Positions 41,755-52,235 of a DNA stretch of 64,000 nucleotides are shown here, in pieces; the stretch's first letter is position 1, and every line of letters begins with the position of its first letter. Source of the stretch: Ulvibacter antarcticus (GTDB lineage: Bacteria; Bacteroidota; Bacteroidia; Flavobacteriales; Flavobacteriaceae); assembly GCF_003688405.1 (NCBI RefSeq), contig NZ_REFC01000012.1:434001-498000 (forward strand), written 5' to 3'. A program made the position numbers and the translations under genes. The notes under the pieces are model-generated. The model did no database searches and was not told where the DNA came from. It saw only the letters and a list, made by a program, of their open reading frames with translations.

Positions 41755-43043
41755 TGGAAATGTATAACAAGCCGCCCAAAAAGCAATGGAAAGAACTTAC
41801 AAGAAGACCGGGATTTGAAAAAAACCAACTTTCATCACTTGTTTACGATATTTTAAACGAAGTGAAATCCTACGGAAACGCTGCACTTCAGAAGTATTCG
41901 GAACAATTTGACAAGGTTAGTATTAATGATCTACTGGTTTCTGAAAAAGAAATGGAAATCGCTGAATCGGAAGTTTCCGAAGCGCTAAAAAGTGCAATAA
42001 AACTTGCTAAAAATAACATAGAAAAATTTCATGCCTCTCAACAAAATTCCGAAGAAAAAATAGAAACAACTTCCGGTGTATTTTGTTGGAGAAAAGCCGT
42101 CGCCATCGAAAAGGTCGGACTCTACATACCCGGTGGTTCTGCCCCACTCTTTTCAACGATACTCATGCTGGGAATACCAGCAATATTAGCAGGTTGCAAA
42201 GAAATAGTGCTTTGTACGCCACCAAATGTAAAAGGTAATATACATCCTGCGATACGCTATACCGCTAGTTTAATTGGGATTTCAAAAATTTTTAAGGTCG
42301 GTGGTGCGCAAGCAATAGCGGCTATGGCTTATGGTACTGAAACCATTCCGCAAGTATATAAGATCTTCGGACCGGGGAACCAATATGTCACCAAGGCTAA
42401 AGAACTCATCCAACAGAGTGGCACAGCAATCGATATGCCGGCAGGGCCAAGCGAAGTACTTGTGATTGCAGATAAGACCGGAATCCCTTCTTTTATTGCT
42501 TCAGATTTATTGTCGCAGGCAGAACATGGAGCGGATAGTCAGGTGATTCTTCTTTCAAACGATCAACGTATTATTGACGAAACACTTTCCGAAGTACAGA
42601 AACAATTAAACCAGCTTCCAAGAAAAAATACCGCCGAAAAAGCACTCGAGAATAGTAAAGCTATTTTATTAGAAAGCATGGAAGCCTGTATGGAGTTTAG
42701 CAATCTTTATGCTCCCGAACATTTAATACTCGCTTCGGAAAGTGCTTCTGGCTTGTCAGAAAAGGTTATCAATGCAGGCTCTGTTTTTCTTGGCAATTAC
42801 AGCTGTGAAAGTGCCGGCGATTATGCCAGTGGCACTAATCATACGCTGCCAACCAACGGCTATGCACGAAATTATAGCGGTGTTTCATTAGAGAGCTTTC
42901 AGAAGAAAATAAGTTTTCAAGAGCTTTCAAAAGAAGGATTAAAAAATATAGGTCCCGCGATCGAGCTTATGGCAGAAGCCGAACAACTCATTGCTCATAA
43001 AAATGCCGTAAGTATTCGACTTAAATCCATAAACGATGTTTAA
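41754..43043 (+). CDS. hisD: Histidinol dehydrogenase
   Basis: A 429-residue zinc enzyme oxidising histidinol to histidine with NAD. Family blocks are VGLYIPGGSAPLFST, GGAQAIAAMAYGTE, KIFGPGNQYVTKAK, AGPSEVLVIAD, the zinc/catalytic LLSQAEHGADSQ and SGTNHTLPT. Length is normal. It overlaps hisC by 8 bases. The gene has four TTCCGAAG/CTTCGGAA words (41975, 42047, 42587, 42733), a dense example of the octamer noted in the findings. Confidence 0.96.
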   Translation: MEMYNKPPKKQWKELTRRPGFEKNQLSSLVYDILNEVKSYGNAALQKYSEQFDKVSINDLLVSEKEMEIAESEVSEALKSAIKLAKNNIEKFHASQQNSEEKIETTSGVFCWRKAVAIEKVGLYIPGGSAPLFSTILMLGIPAILAGCKEIVLCTPPNVKGNIHPAIRYTASLIGISKIFKVGGAQAIAAMAYGTETIPQVYKIFGPGNQYVTKAKELIQQSGTAIDMPAGPSEVLVIADKTGIPSFIASDLLSQAEHGADSQVILLSNDQRIIDETLSEVQKQLNQLPRKNTAEKALENSKAILLESMEACMEFSNLYAPEHLILASESASGLSEKVINAGSVFLGNYSCESAGDYASGTNHTLPTNGYARNYSGVSLESFQKKISFQELSKEGLKNIGPAIELMAEAEQLIAHKNAVSIRLKSINDV

Positions 43044-44064
43044 ACTGAAATCAGTTATTCGAGAAAATATTGCCAAGTTAACACCCTATTCTAGTGCTAG
43101 GGATGAGTTTAACGGGAAAGGAATATTTCTGGACGCCAATGAAAATCCGTTTGGTGAATTGAATCGATATCCCGATCCGTATCAAACCACGCTGAAAAAG
43201 AAACTTTCTAAATTGAAAGGTATTTCTGCAGAGAAAATTTTTATTGGCAACGGAAGTGATGAAGTGATTGATCTTGCATTTCGTATTTTCTGTACCCCGG
43301 GAAATGATAAAGCCCTTACATTTTCGCCAACTTATGGTATGTATGATGTTTCGGCTGCAATAAATGATATAGAATTATTAAAAATACCGCTTACCTCCTA
43401 TTTTCAGATCGATGAGAAATTATTAAAGCCTTTTCTGAAAGATTTAAGTCTTAAAATTATTTTTATCTGTTCGCCCAACAACCCAAGTGGGAATTTATTG
43501 AAGCGTTCAACAATCGAAAATATACTCGCTAATTTCAACGGAATTGTAATCGTTGACGAGGCCTATATCGATTTCTGCAAAGATGATACTTGTCTGAACC
43601 TATTGGCGAATTATCCAAATTTAATCGTTTGTCAGACCTTTAGTAAAGCCTACGGATTGGCAGCTGCGAGGGTTGGAATTGGTTATGCTTCGGAAGAGAT
43701 CGTTCAATTGTTCAATAAGGTAAAACCTCCTTATAATGTGAGCGAATTAAACCAAAAGGCTGCAATTGAAGCTCTCGACAATTCTGAAGCTTATGAAGAA
43801 AATCTGAATATCATTCTAAGTGAAAGAAAGAAACTCGCAACAGCATTAGAAGAGCTGAAAATTGTTTTAAAGGTTTATCCATCAAATGCCAACTTTTTAC
43901 TCGTAGAAACCATAAATGCAGATGTGATTTACAAGGATTTAGTTAGCCAGAAAATAATTACACGAAACCGAAACAATCTTGTCAATAATTGCATTAGAAT
44001 TTCGGTGGGAACACCTTCAGAAAATAAAAAATTATTGCAAGCATTAAAAAATATCAACTTATGA
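43036..44064 (+). CDS. hisC: Histidinol-phosphate aminotransferase
   Basis: A 342-residue PLP fold I aminotransferase converting imidazole acetol phosphate to histidinol phosphate. It shows [49 protein letters not shown] and the Schiff-base lysine in [15 protein letters not shown]. It overlaps hisD by 8 and hisB by 4 bases, so translation is coupled. Confidence 0.96.
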   Translation: MFKLKSVIRENIAKLTPYSSARDEFNGKGIFLDANENPFGELNRYPDPYQTTLKKKLSKLKGISAEKIFIGNGSDEVIDLAFRIFCTPGNDKALTFSPTYGMYDVSAAINDIELLKIPLTSYFQIDEKLLKPFLKDLSLKIIFICSPNNPSGNLLKRSTIENILANFNGIVIVDEAYIDFCKDDTCLNLLANYPNLIVCQTFSKAYGLAAARVGIGYASEEIVQLFNKVKPPYNVSELNQKAAIEALDNSEAYEENLNIILSERKKLATALEELKIVLKVYPSNANFLLVETINADVIYKDLVSQKIITRNRNNLVNNCIRISVGTPSENKKLLQALKNINL

Positions 44065-45152
44065 AAAAAGTATTATTTATAGATCGTGATGGTACTCTAG
44101 TGATTGAGCCACCCGTCGATTACCAACTGGACAGCTTAGAAAAACTGGAATTTTATCCGGGAGTTTTTCAATGGTTAGCTAAAATTGTAAATGAACTGGA
44201 TTTCGAACTTGTGATGGTGACGAATCAAGACGGTTTAGGTACCGATTCCTTTCCTGAAGATACATTTTGGCCGGCTCAGGAGAAGATAATAACAGCCTTT
44301 AAAAACGAAGGAATCGTCTTTTCTGAAATTCTCATTGATAAAAGTTTTCCAGAGGACAATGCGCCTACCCGCAAACCTCGAACCGGTCTTCTAAATAAAT
44401 ACATTCATGGAAATTACGATCTGAAAAACTCATTCGTAATTGGGGATCGAGAATCGGATATGGAACTGGCAAAAAATTTAAAATCTAAAGGAATATTTAT
44501 AGGAGAAGAAAGTTCAGATTCTGCTGCTCTTACAACTACTTCCTGGAATGAAATTTATCGTTTTTTAAAATCGGAACCAAGAAGAGCAACGGTAAAACGT
44601 GCGACAAACGAAACAAATATTTCGGTAACAGTGGACTTGGATGGTGTTGGGAAAAGTGACATTTCTACAGGTTTAGGGTTCTTTGATCATATGTTAGAAC
44701 AGATTTCCAAACACGGGAATATCGATCTTAGTGTTATTGTAAACGGCGATCTGGAAATAGATGAACATCACACTATCGAAGATACAGCACTTGCTCTGGG
44801 AGAAGCATTTCTAAAAGCGCTAGGATCAAAAAAAGGCATTGAACGATATGGATTCCTGCTCCCAATGGATGATTGCCTTGCGCAGTTGGCTATTGATTTT
44901 GGAGGCAGGCCTTGGTTGGTTTGGGATGCCGATTTTAAGCGTGAAATGATTGGAGAAATGCCGACCGAACTATTTATGCATTTTTTTAAATCATTTAGTG
45001 ATACTGCCAAATGCAATTTAAATATTAAGGCTGAAGGTGATAATGAACACCACAAGATAGAAGCAATTTTTAAGGCCTTTGCGAAAGCGATAAAAATGGC
45101 AGTTTCAAAAACCGATGATTATTCAATCCCAAGTACGAAAGGAAGCTTATGA
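44061..45152 (+). CDS. hisB: Bifunctional histidinol-phosphatase / imidazoleglycerol-phosphate dehydratase
   Basis: A 363-residue fusion. The N-terminal HAD phosphatase (about 1-165) has [13 protein letters not shown] and [14 protein letters not shown]. The C-terminal IGP dehydratase (about 172-363) has [32 protein letters not shown] and [15 protein letters not shown] with the paired metal histidines. It performs two steps of the pathway, as in enterobacteria. It overlaps both neighbours by 4 bases. Confidence 0.96.
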   Translation: MKKVLFIDRDGTLVIEPPVDYQLDSLEKLEFYPGVFQWLAKIVNELDFELVMVTNQDGLGTDSFPEDTFWPAQEKIITAFKNEGIVFSEILIDKSFPEDNAPTRKPRTGLLNKYIHGNYDLKNSFVIGDRESDMELAKNLKSKGIFIGEESSDSAALTTTSWNEIYRFLKSEPRRATVKRATNETNISVTVDLDGVGKSDISTGLGFFDHMLEQISKHGNIDLSVIVNGDLEIDEHHTIEDTALALGEAFLKALGSKKGIERYGFLLPMDDCLAQLAIDFGGRPWLVWDADFKREMIGEMPTELFMHFFKSFSDTAKCNLNIKAEGDNEHHKIEAIFKAFAKAIKMAVSKTDDYSIPSTKGSL

Positions 45153-45727
45153 TAGCCATAATTAAATACAACGCCGGGAATACACAGTCCGTGCAAAACG
45201 CCCTTTCCCGCTTAGGTTATTTAAGTGTAATCACCGATGAGCCGGAAACCATTTTGAAAGCGGATAAAGTGATTTTTCCGGGTGTAGGTGAGGCAAGTTC
45301 GGCCATGAAGTATCTTAGAGAAAAAGGTCTCGATAAAACAATCTTATCTATTACTAAACCTATGTTAGGTATTTGTTTAGGGCTTCAACTAATGTGCAAA
45401 TCTTCGGAAGAAAATGACACTGATTGTCTGGGTATTTTTAAGACTAAAGTAAAGCGATTTCCAAGCTTCGGGATTGTTCCACATATGGGTTGGAATAACT
45501 TTAATGTATTGAAAGGCGATCTCTTCCGAAGCATAAAAAAAACGGAAGATGTTTACTATGTTCACAGCTATTATGCAGAAATAAATGAAGAAACAATTGC
45601 CAGCTGCGATTATATACTTCCATTTGCAAGTGCAATACAAAAAGACAATTATTATGCAACTCAATTCCATCCTGAAAAATCGGCTGGTGTAGGGGAACAA
45701 ATCTTAAAAAACTTTTTAGAATTATGA
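45149..45727 (+). CDS. hisH: Imidazole glycerol phosphate synthase, glutamine amidotransferase subunit
   Basis: A 192-residue class I glutaminase that feeds ammonia to HisF. The nucleophile cysteine is in [12 protein letters not shown], and the His-Glu pair is in [25 protein letters not shown] and PHMGWNNF are family typical. It overlaps hisB and hisA by 4 bases each and is separated from its partner hisF by hisA, the usual order. Confidence 0.95.
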   Translation: MIAIIKYNAGNTQSVQNALSRLGYLSVITDEPETILKADKVIFPGVGEASSAMKYLREKGLDKTILSITKPMLGICLGLQLMCKSSEENDTDCLGIFKTKVKRFPSFGIVPHMGWNNFNVLKGDLFRSIKKTEDVYYVHSYYAEINEETIASCDYILPFASAIQKDNYYATQFHPEKSAGVGEQILKNFLEL

Positions 45728-46437
45728 AAATCATACCGGCAATTGATATTATCGATGGGAAATGCGTTCGTCTATCTAAGGGAGACTACAGCACTAAAAA
45801 AATCTACAATGAACATCCGTTAGAAGTGGCAAAAGAATTTGAGGCCAATGGCATACAATATTTGCATTTGGTTGATTTGGATGGTGCAAAATCCAAACAT
45901 ATTGTGAATTATAAGGTATTGGAAAGCATTTCAAAGAAGACGAACTTAAAAATCGATTTTGGAGGCGGTTTGAAATCGGATGACGATCTAAGAATCGCAT
46001 TCGAATGTGGCGCGCAACAAATCACAGGCGGGAGTATTGCGGCTTCAGACCCAGAGAAATTTGCAGGATGGCTGCATACTTATGGAGTTGAGAAAATAAT
46101 TCTCGGTGCAGACTGTAAAGATCGAATGATTGCTGTTAATGGTTGGTTACAAAGTTTAGAAGTTGAAGTAGTTTCTTTTATAACAAAGCATCAGTCCAAT
46201 GGTATAAAAACTGTGATTTGTACCGATATTTCTAAAGATGGGATGCTCGAAGGACCTTCAATTGAGCTTTATCGCGATATAATAAAATCGGTTGATGTAC
46301 AATTAATCGCTAGTGGTGGTGTTTCTTCAATGGAAGATTTATTTCAACTAAAAGAAATTGGCTGTAGTGGCGCTATTATAGGAAAAGCGATTTATGAAGG
46401 AAAAATAACATTAAAAGAGCTTCAGAAATTATGCTAA
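45724..46437 (+). CDS. hisA: ProFAR isomerase
   Basis: A 237-residue TIM barrel that isomerises ProFAR to PRFAR. The first catalytic Asp is in [15 protein letters not shown] and the second in [13 protein letters not shown]. Phosphate-binding glycines are in [10 protein letters not shown] and [12 protein letters not shown]. It overlaps hisF by 7 bases. It shares ancestry with hisF. Confidence 0.95.
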   Translation: MKIIPAIDIIDGKCVRLSKGDYSTKKIYNEHPLEVAKEFEANGIQYLHLVDLDGAKSKHIVNYKVLESISKKTNLKIDFGGGLKSDDDLRIAFECGAQQITGGSIAASDPEKFAGWLHTYGVEKIILGADCKDRMIAVNGWLQSLEVEVVSFITKHQSNGIKTVICTDISKDGMLEGPSIELYRDIIKSVDVQLIASGGVSSMEDLFQLKEIGCSGAIIGKAIYEGKITLKELQKLC

Positions 46438-47192
46438 AAAAGAGAATTATTCCTTGTCTGGACATTCAAAATGGGAGAACCGTAAAAGGTGTGAATTTTG
46501 AGGGTATTCGCGACGCAGGAGATCCTATTGAACTCGCCAAAAAGTATGTTCTTGAAGGCGCCGATGAATTGATCTTTCTCGACATCACTGCGACCATTGA
46601 AAATAGAAACACATTACTGGAATTAGTTCGTGATATAGCTTCAGAAATCAACATTCCTTTTACTGTTGGTGGCGGAATTAGCACTGTGGAAGATGTTTCC
46701 AGATTAATAAAAGCTGGTGCAGATAAGGTGAGTATTAATTCGGCTGCTGTGAAGAATCCGCAACTTATATCGGCTATTGCAAATGAATTTGGGAGTCAAT
46801 GTGTGGTGGTTGCGATCGACACAAAATTTAAAGAGAATGAATGGAAAGTTTATGTTCATGGCGGACGAACTCCTACCCCACTTTCGACAGTAAATTGGGC
46901 AAAGCAGATTGAGCAATTAGGAGGAGGTGAAATTTTACTCACCTCAATGAACAATGACGGTACAAAAACCGGCTTTGCAATTGATATTACAGCAGAAGTA
47001 AGTAATGCTGTACAAATTCCTGTGATAGCTTCGGGAGGTGCGGGAACCATGGAACATTTTAAAGAAGTATTTGAAAAAACAAAAGCAACCGGCGGACTTG
47101 CGGCAAGCATTTTTCATTATGGTGAAATCCCTATACCGGAATTAAAAAAATATTTATCAAAAGAAGATATCGCCGTGAGGCAAATTAATTAA
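46431..47192 (+). CDS. hisF: Imidazole glycerol phosphate synthase, cyclase subunit
   Basis: A 253-residue TIM barrel making IGP and AICAR. It starts [20 protein letters not shown] with the first catalytic Asp. The second site is [14 protein letters not shown], where Asn-Asn replaces the common Asp-Arg before the conserved Asp. Glycine-rich phosphate loops are [10 protein letters not shown] and [12 protein letters not shown]. It works with HisH. It is followed 5 bases later by hisIE. Confidence 0.96.
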   Translation: MLKKRIIPCLDIQNGRTVKGVNFEGIRDAGDPIELAKKYVLEGADELIFLDITATIENRNTLLELVRDIASEINIPFTVGGGISTVEDVSRLIKAGADKVSINSAAVKNPQLISAIANEFGSQCVVVAIDTKFKENEWKVYVHGGRTPTPLSTVNWAKQIEQLGGGEILLTSMNNDGTKTGFAIDITAEVSNAVQIPVIASGGAGTMEHFKEVFEKTKATGGLAASIFHYGEIPIPELKKYLSKEDIAVRQIN

Positions 47193-47197
47193 GAATT

Positions 47198-47788
47198 ATG
47201 AATTTAGATTTTAAAAAAGGAAATGGGCTTATACCAGTCATAGTACAAGACTATCTAACATTACAAGTCCTGATGTTAGGATATATGAATGAAGCCGCAT
47301 ACGAGAGCACTATTGAAAATAAAAAAGTTACTTTCTTTAGCAGGAGCAAAAACAGACTTTGGACAAAAGGTGAGACTTCTGGAAATTTTCTTGTCGTAAA
47401 AGATATAAAAATTGATTGCGATAGGGATACTATTTTGATAAAGGCTAAGCCACAAGGTCCAACTTGCCATACGGGTAGCACGACTTGCTTTAAAGAAGAA
47501 ACATCTCAGGGCTTTATTTATTCTCTTGAACAAACTATTCACGATCGCATTGATAAAGACGATGAGAAATCCTATACCAACAAGCTATTCAAGAGTGGTA
47601 TTAATAAGGTCGCACAAAAAGTTGGTGAAGAAGCAGTTGAATTGGTGATTGAAGCAATGGATGATAACGATGATTTGTTTAAGAATGAAGCCGCAGATTT
47701 ATTATACCATTATTTAATTTTACTAAAAGCCAAAGGTTTTAAACTGGAAGACATTGAAGATATATTAAAAGAACGTTCGAGGCAATAA
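47198..47788 (+). CDS. hisIE: Bifunctional phosphoribosyl-AMP cyclohydrolase / phosphoribosyl-ATP pyrophosphatase
   Basis: A 196-residue fusion. The N-terminal cyclohydrolase (about 1-105) has LGYMNEAAYEST, SRSKNRLWTKGETSGN, the metal site DCDRDT and CHTGSTTCF. The C-terminal pyrophosphatase (about 112-196) has KVGEEAVELVIEAMDDN and EAADLLYHYLILL. It is the last gene of the operon. I see no T-run terminator on the plus strand directly behind it; the hairpin at 47816-47851 terminates the opposite-strand riboswitch RNA. Confidence 0.95.
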   Translation: MNLDFKKGNGLIPVIVQDYLTLQVLMLGYMNEAAYESTIENKKVTFFSRSKNRLWTKGETSGNFLVVKDIKIDCDRDTILIKAKPQGPTCHTGSTTCFKEETSQGFIYSLEQTIHDRIDKDDEKSYTNKLFKSGINKVAQKVGEEAVELVIEAMDDNDDLFKNEAADLLYHYLILLKAKGFKLEDIEDILKERSRQ

Positions 47789-47807
47789 TTCGAGTTATCA
47801 AAGTATC

Positions 47808-47851
47808 TAAAAAAACAAAGAGAACAAGATTTTTAAGTCTGGTTCTCTTTG
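47808..47851 (-). terminator. Terminator following the TPP riboswitch (minus strand)
   Basis: On the minus strand CAAAGAGAAC (plus 47842-47851) pairs with GTTCTCTTTG (plus 47816-47825) and seven T follow (plus A-run 47809-47815). It begins three bases after the riboswitch core, the position of an expression platform. It may also hairpin in the his mRNA but has no T-run on that strand. Confidence 0.8.
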
Positions 47852-47854
47852 CAA

Positions 47855-47938
47855 ATCATATTCCTTTAGTTGGTATTATCCGACAAAGTTCGACGGGTTT
47901 ATTTCTCAGCTGTTTAACTTAAGCTCCCCGACATGATA
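47855..47938 (-). ncRNA. TPP riboswitch (thi-box), orphan, antisense side of the his operon
   Basis: The minus strand reads CGGGGAGCTT, then CTGAGA, ACCC, GAAC, GGATAATACCA and TAAAGGAA in thi-box order. Helices can be drawn: P1 ATCAT/ATGAT, P2 GGG/CCC, P3 AGCT/AGCT, and P4-P5 CTTT-GTCGG/CCAAC-TAAAG with the conserved ATAATA loop. It binds thiamine pyrophosphate in this family. The next thing downstream is its terminator and then hisIE in antisense; there is no thiamine gene. The rest of 47939-48150 is AT-rich and should hold its promoter and that of the gene at 48151. Confidence 0.85.
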
Positions 47939-48150
47939 GTTTGATAAATATACAAACTATTTACCAATAAACAATGATAATTTTAATATTTTAACATATT
48001 AACTATGCACATTATCCGTCTGAAGGATTATTACCCCCAATAAAGCAAGGAAAATTCTAACTAAAACTGAGCTTTGTACGCTCGTCAACTCTTAGGAAAG
48101 CTTAGATTAATTGGGTTATCTTCGCGACTGTGGTTTTTTTACTAAAACGA

Positions 48151-49296
48151 ATGAAGAAATTTTTTAAAACTCTCAAAATGATAATAGGCATCATCGCTTC
48201 ATTAATTGGTATGATCGTTCTTATCGCTATCATATTTATCAATACCTCTTCTGAATTTGGCGCGAAAAGTGAAGGTGATCGGCTAAAAAGAATAGAAAAA
48301 TCAGAACACTATAAAGATGGAAAATTTCATAATTTATCTGAAACGAATGTAGACGGAGATATCAATTATATTAAAACATTGGGCGAATATTTCACCAAAG
48401 GTAATAAAGTCCCTGATTGGTCCATTCCAGTGAAGAAAATCACTCCTGAAACGATTTCAAAAACTGCAGATTCAGTAACAAAAATTACTTGGTTTGGTCA
48501 TTCAGCACTCCTGCTGGAAATGGACGGAATGAAAATATTCCTCGATCCAATGTTAGGAGAAGTCCCTGCTCCACACCCTTTGCTGGGCAGTAAGCGATTT
48601 AATGATACGCTACCTTTGGCTATTGAAGATATTCCAATTTTGGATGCGGTAATTATCTCCCATGATCATTATGATCACTTAGACTTCGGAAGTATTAAAA
48701 AACTAAAAGAGAAGGTGAAACATTTCTACGTACCTCTTGGTATTGGAGCACATCTAATTTCCTGGGGTGTTTCCGAAGAGAACATTACTGAAATGGACTG
48801 GTGGGAATCAACAAACCTTGCCGGAATTGAATTAACCGCTGCTCCCTCCCGTCATTTTTCAGGAAGAGGAATCGGTGATCGCTCTAGGACCCAATGGAGT
48901 TCATGGATAATTAAAGGAAAAACAAATTCAATTTACTTTAGCGGAGATTCGGGTTACGATACTCACTTTAAGGAAATAGGCGAGAAATTTGGTCCGTTCG
49001 ACTTAGCCATAATGGAATGCGGGCAATACGACAAACAATGGCCTTTAATACACATGATGCCCGAAGAAACGGTACAAGCCACTATTGATGTAAAGGGAAA
49101 ACTTCTTTTACCCATTCATTGGGGAGCATTCAAATTGGGATTACACTCCTGGACCGATCCGGCAGAGCGTGTAACCAAAACAGCTTCCGAAATGAACGTA
49201 TCTATTACGACTCCAATTATTGGTGAAGCCATCGTTCTTGGCAATGAAACACCGCAATCACATTGGTGGGAGCGCACTTCCGAAGTAAAAAACTAA
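48151..49296 (+). CDS. NAPE-PLD-like MBL-fold hydrolase, membrane anchored
   Basis: A 381-residue protein counted from the ATG at 48151; the earlier GTG at 48130 almost touches the TATCTTCG promoter box (48117-48124). An N-terminal membrane helix (MIIGIIASLIGMIVLIAIIFI) is followed by the metallo-beta-lactamase domain: WFGHSALLLEMDG, IISHDHYDHLD, SRHFSGRG, YFSGDSGYD and PIHWGAFKLG. This set matches the NAPE-PLD/UlaG-like phosphodiesterases. The probable substrate is a phospholipid-type phosphodiester at the inner membrane; not proven. Confidence 0.85.
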   Translation: MKKFFKTLKMIIGIIASLIGMIVLIAIIFINTSSEFGAKSEGDRLKRIEKSEHYKDGKFHNLSETNVDGDINYIKTLGEYFTKGNKVPDWSIPVKKITPETISKTADSVTKITWFGHSALLLEMDGMKIFLDPMLGEVPAPHPLLGSKRFNDTLPLAIEDIPILDAVIISHDHYDHLDFGSIKKLKEKVKHFYVPLGIGAHLISWGVSEENITEMDWWESTNLAGIELTAAPSRHFSGRGIGDRSRTQWSSWIIKGKTNSIYFSGDSGYDTHFKEIGEKFGPFDLAIMECGQYDKQWPLIHMMPEETVQATIDVKGKLLLPIHWGAFKLGLHSWTDPAERVTKTASEMNVSITTPIIGEAIVLGNETPQSHWWERTSEVKN

Positions 49297-49299
49297 AGC

Positions 49300-51024
49300 C
49301 TATTCTACTTTAAAATAAGCAACATTACGGGTAAATTTCCCTTCACTGCTATAACCTTCAAGAACAATTTCATAAGCTCCGGTTTCATCAGATGTATAAA
49401 AACTCAAAGACTCATCTCCCGTAATTCTCACATTTGGCTGCCAAATCAATTGAACCCTGTTATCGGGAATTCGATCGAGAGATTCCTTTTCATAATTAGG
49501 CGTATAAAAATGTTTCCTCGGCAAAGGCTGATCCAATGGGATTGAAGCCATAAAGTCGCCTCCCATTGACGATACAAAATCGCCTTTTTTAGTATTGATT
49601 GCGATGATTCCACTATAAATCTGTGGTCCAAAACGATAGGCTTCAGCAATTACACGAATGCTATGAATATTCCTGGCATCATAGGCAAGTAGTTCATCAT
49701 TGTTTTGGATTAGCATCCCATCCATAAGCAATAGCGCAGGTAACTCGCTAAAAAGCCCTTTCTCGCTATAGTTATATTCATCGAATACAATAAATTTACT
49801 CTCTTTGCCACTACCCCGCACTGCAGCAAGTTTTATTACTTCAATAAAGGTTTCTTTTACAGTTGGGAATCGTGTATAATCATCCAGTAAATAGGTGGTG
49901 CCAAGCTTCCCAAAAAATCTCGGATTAGGCACTTGCACCTCCAAACTATCATTATTGGCGTTGTAATATGCATTTTGAATCTGAAGTGCGATGCTGCGAT
50001 CTTCAATCCATTGTTTCATCGATTTATCCAATAAAAGTTCGCGATTCGTGCGTAATTCTTCTGAAGCGAAAGTTTTATCATCTAAACTTATTTTATATTG
50101 TTTTCTATCGTTTTCCTTAATTTGAAAAGTAGCCTTGGAAGTCAAATAATATTCATCCACAGAAAAAAAGAAGCGTCCATTTTTATTCGTCTTTGCCAAT
50201 TTAGAAACATAATTCTGTCCTGGAATGGTGAGCGAAACCATCTTATCGGCAACAGCTTGCCCATTGTTTATATCAGTCACTACACCCGATATAAGTTCTC
50301 CTCTAAGTTCAGGAATAAAAAAGGTATTGGACGAAGTATCTGTAGTATTCGATAATCCTTCAGTCGATTGGATAGTCAATGGTGGTAGCTTTCGGACCGA
50401 CAATAGATAATCTCCATTTACAATAGAATTAGCTGAGTTCAATGTTGATAATTCTACTTTCGAGCGCTTAGGGTAATTAGATTTTATCTTTTGAAAAAGC
50501 CCGTTAACATCATTATTTAATACTTCTGAAAGCCCTTGAGGAGTAGTATCTATTAGAATCTTATGAAGTTCATTACCAGATTGAGTGATATTTGCTGGTG
50601 TTAGGAAAGGATTAATTATATGAATTGTGGAATGGTCAAAAACATCTTGTTTGTTGTTTCTTGAAAAATTGGTGTATCCTATAAGTTCATACACTCCGGT
50701 TTTTAAACTTGCTGGAATAAAAAAGTAGCCATTGGCAGCACCATTTTCTAATTTAAGTTTGTGTTGAAAAACTATGGAATCCTTTGCATTTCGAAGTGAC
50801 ACATAAAGTATCTTACTCAATGTGCTTGCCGAATTTGCATTTGTACGACAATATCCTTTGTATAGCAAGGTTTCTCCCGCTAGTAATATATTCGCATTTG
50901 AACTTAATTTAATATTCTCCTTCGGAAAAACCTGACTTCCAGACACAACTTCTGAAGCTGGTAGCTGAGCATAAAGTCCCAAATTGAGAAAAAACAGTAC
51001 TAATATAACAGATGCTTTCTTCAT
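49300..51024 (-). CDS. Exported plug-domain protein without a barrel (MG2-like)
   Basis: A 574-residue exported protein counted from the ATG at 51024 (signal MKKASVILVLFFLNLGLYAQ). Residues about 30-160 resemble the MG2 beta domain common in Bacteroidota surface proteins (LLAGETLLYKGY, GYFFIPASLKTGVYELIGYT). About 240-330 is a carboxypeptidase-like regulatory fold. About 390-490 looks like a TonB-receptor plug (LLLMDGMLIQNNDELLAYDARNIHSIRVI, SGIIAINTKKG). No beta barrel follows. It is the last gene of the receptor operon starting at 55740, likely an accessory on the periplasmic or outer face. Confidence 0.75.
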   Translation of the reverse strand: MKKASVILVLFFLNLGLYAQLPASEVVSGSQVFPKENIKLSSNANILLAGETLLYKGYCRTNANSASTLSKILYVSLRNAKDSIVFQHKLKLENGAANGYFFIPASLKTGVYELIGYTNFSRNNKQDVFDHSTIHIINPFLTPANITQSGNELHKILIDTTPQGLSEVLNNDVNGLFQKIKSNYPKRSKVELSTLNSANSIVNGDYLLSVRKLPPLTIQSTEGLSNTTDTSSNTFFIPELRGELISGVVTDINNGQAVADKMVSLTIPGQNYVSKLAKTNKNGRFFFSVDEYYLTSKATFQIKENDRKQYKISLDDKTFASEELRTNRELLLDKSMKQWIEDRSIALQIQNAYYNANNDSLEVQVPNPRFFGKLGTTYLLDDYTRFPTVKETFIEVIKLAAVRGSGKESKFIVFDEYNYSEKGLFSELPALLLMDGMLIQNNDELLAYDARNIHSIRVIAEAYRFGPQIYSGIIAINTKKGDFVSSMGGDFMASIPLDQPLPRKHFYTPNYEKESLDRIPDNRVQLIWQPNVRITGDESLSFYTSDETGAYEIVLEGYSSEGKFTRNVAYFKVE

Positions 51025-51026
51025 AA

Positions 51027-52229
51027 TTAATCTTCCCAAAAATCGGGTCTTACATTTGATGAAAAATAGGTGCATAGACTGCACTCCGGTTGAACAATTA
51101 AATAATTGGGATGAAAGGCGAAAATCACTTGATAATCAAAATACTGGATATGGGTCTTCAAAATTTCACGTTCGTTTGGATCATTGTCAAGTGTCGTATT
51201 ATCGTTATAATCGATTTCAATAACATTACAATCAATAAAATATGGGGGTACGGGTAATCCCAAATCCTCATGATTAAAATAAATACGCTGCATACTTACT
51301 GAAGCTGCCTCAAAAAAACCGAGAACTTTCTCGTTAGGATTGCCAACAGAAGTAATATTTCCACTCACATAACCGGGCTGCCCTTGTGACAATAGACTTT
51401 CTACATTTCCAAGTTCATTTATAATTTTGTAAAAAGTATAAGCTTCAACACTCTGCACGAATTGCTTAACGAGTATGCTGTACCGTTCTCGTAATACAGC
51501 ATTATTTTTATCTAAAAATCTCACCGGAAATCGTTCAACTCGATTTTCATCAAGTTCATTCGTGGCAGTCTGCCGTATTCCTGTCGAAAACTCTGTCGAA
51601 TAGCATACGATCTCCGGTTCACGCGGTGTTAGTTGTACGTCAAAAGTTTCACTCTGCGAATTGTAATTAATAATTTCAGCGATGAAAGATGTTGGATTAG
51701 GAGCAACTATCTTATAAGTCTCAATATATTCATACCTAAAATATTTTGCGTTTCCTGTGGCATCAAATGCATCTACAAATACTTGTACTCCTTCGACCCC
51801 ATCCTTTGTAATTACCTCCGGGTATACATTTTCTATCGCAACTGTTTCTGGCAATATAACTGCTTCCGAAGTATAATTTAAACCATCTGAACTATTAATC
51901 TTTAAAGTATATTCAACATTTGCTTCAACGGCGAAAACGGTATTTGAAATATAATCTCCCGTTTCAGGATCCTGCGAAAATTGATACATATCTCCGTTAT
52001 TAGCTTCAATCCAAACCTCAGCATTATTTTCAACCTGACCTCCCGGGTTCTCCAAAGTAGAAGTTCTGGAAACTTTTACTTGCTGGTGCCTACTTTCATT
52101 TGTAATAGTAGCTTCTACTACCAGAACGTTTTCAAAATCAATCGTTTCTATCTCAAAAGGTTCTGTACATCCAATCTGCAAAAGAAGGAAGAAACTCAAA
52201 ATCACTTGTAATATTTGTGTCTTTTTCAT
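51027..52229 (-). CDS. DUF4249 lipoprotein
   Basis: A 400-residue lipoprotein (lipobox LLLQIGC) starting CTEPFEIETIDFENVLVVEA, the DUF4249 hallmark. A beta-rich region follows (VEYTLKINSSDGLNYTSEAVILP), with the family end motifs GYVSGNITSVGNPNEKVLGFFEAASV and a closing C-X2-C segment (PECSLCTYF). DUF4249 proteins partner TonB receptors in Bacteroidota, probably as surface substrate-binding lipoproteins. It begins 6 bases after the receptor stop and ends 2 bases before the plug-domain gene. Confidence 0.85.
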   Translation of the reverse strand: MKKTQILQVILSFFLLLQIGCTEPFEIETIDFENVLVVEATITNESRHQQVKVSRTSTLENPGGQVENNAEVWIEANNGDMYQFSQDPETGDYISNTVFAVEANVEYTLKINSSDGLNYTSEAVILPETVAIENVYPEVITKDGVEGVQVFVDAFDATGNAKYFRYEYIETYKIVAPNPTSFIAEIINYNSQSETFDVQLTPREPEIVCYSTEFSTGIRQTATNELDENRVERFPVRFLDKNNAVLRERYSILVKQFVQSVEAYTFYKIINELGNVESLLSQGQPGYVSGNITSVGNPNEKVLGFFEAASVSMQRIYFNHEDLGLPVPPYFIDCNVIEIDYNDNTTLDNDPNEREILKTHIQYFDYQVIFAFHPNYLIVQPECSLCTYFSSNVRPDFWED

Positions 52230-52235
52230 AGCTTC

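Noticed and set aside
47812-47851. Hairpin behind hisIE as the his operon terminator
   Set aside because: The T-run is on the minus strand only, so it belongs to the opposite-strand riboswitch transcript.
47855-47938. tRNA or tmRNA as an explanation of the structured region behind hisIE
   Set aside because: No cloverleaf or tmRNA ends are seen; the conserved blocks match the thi-box in order and spacing.
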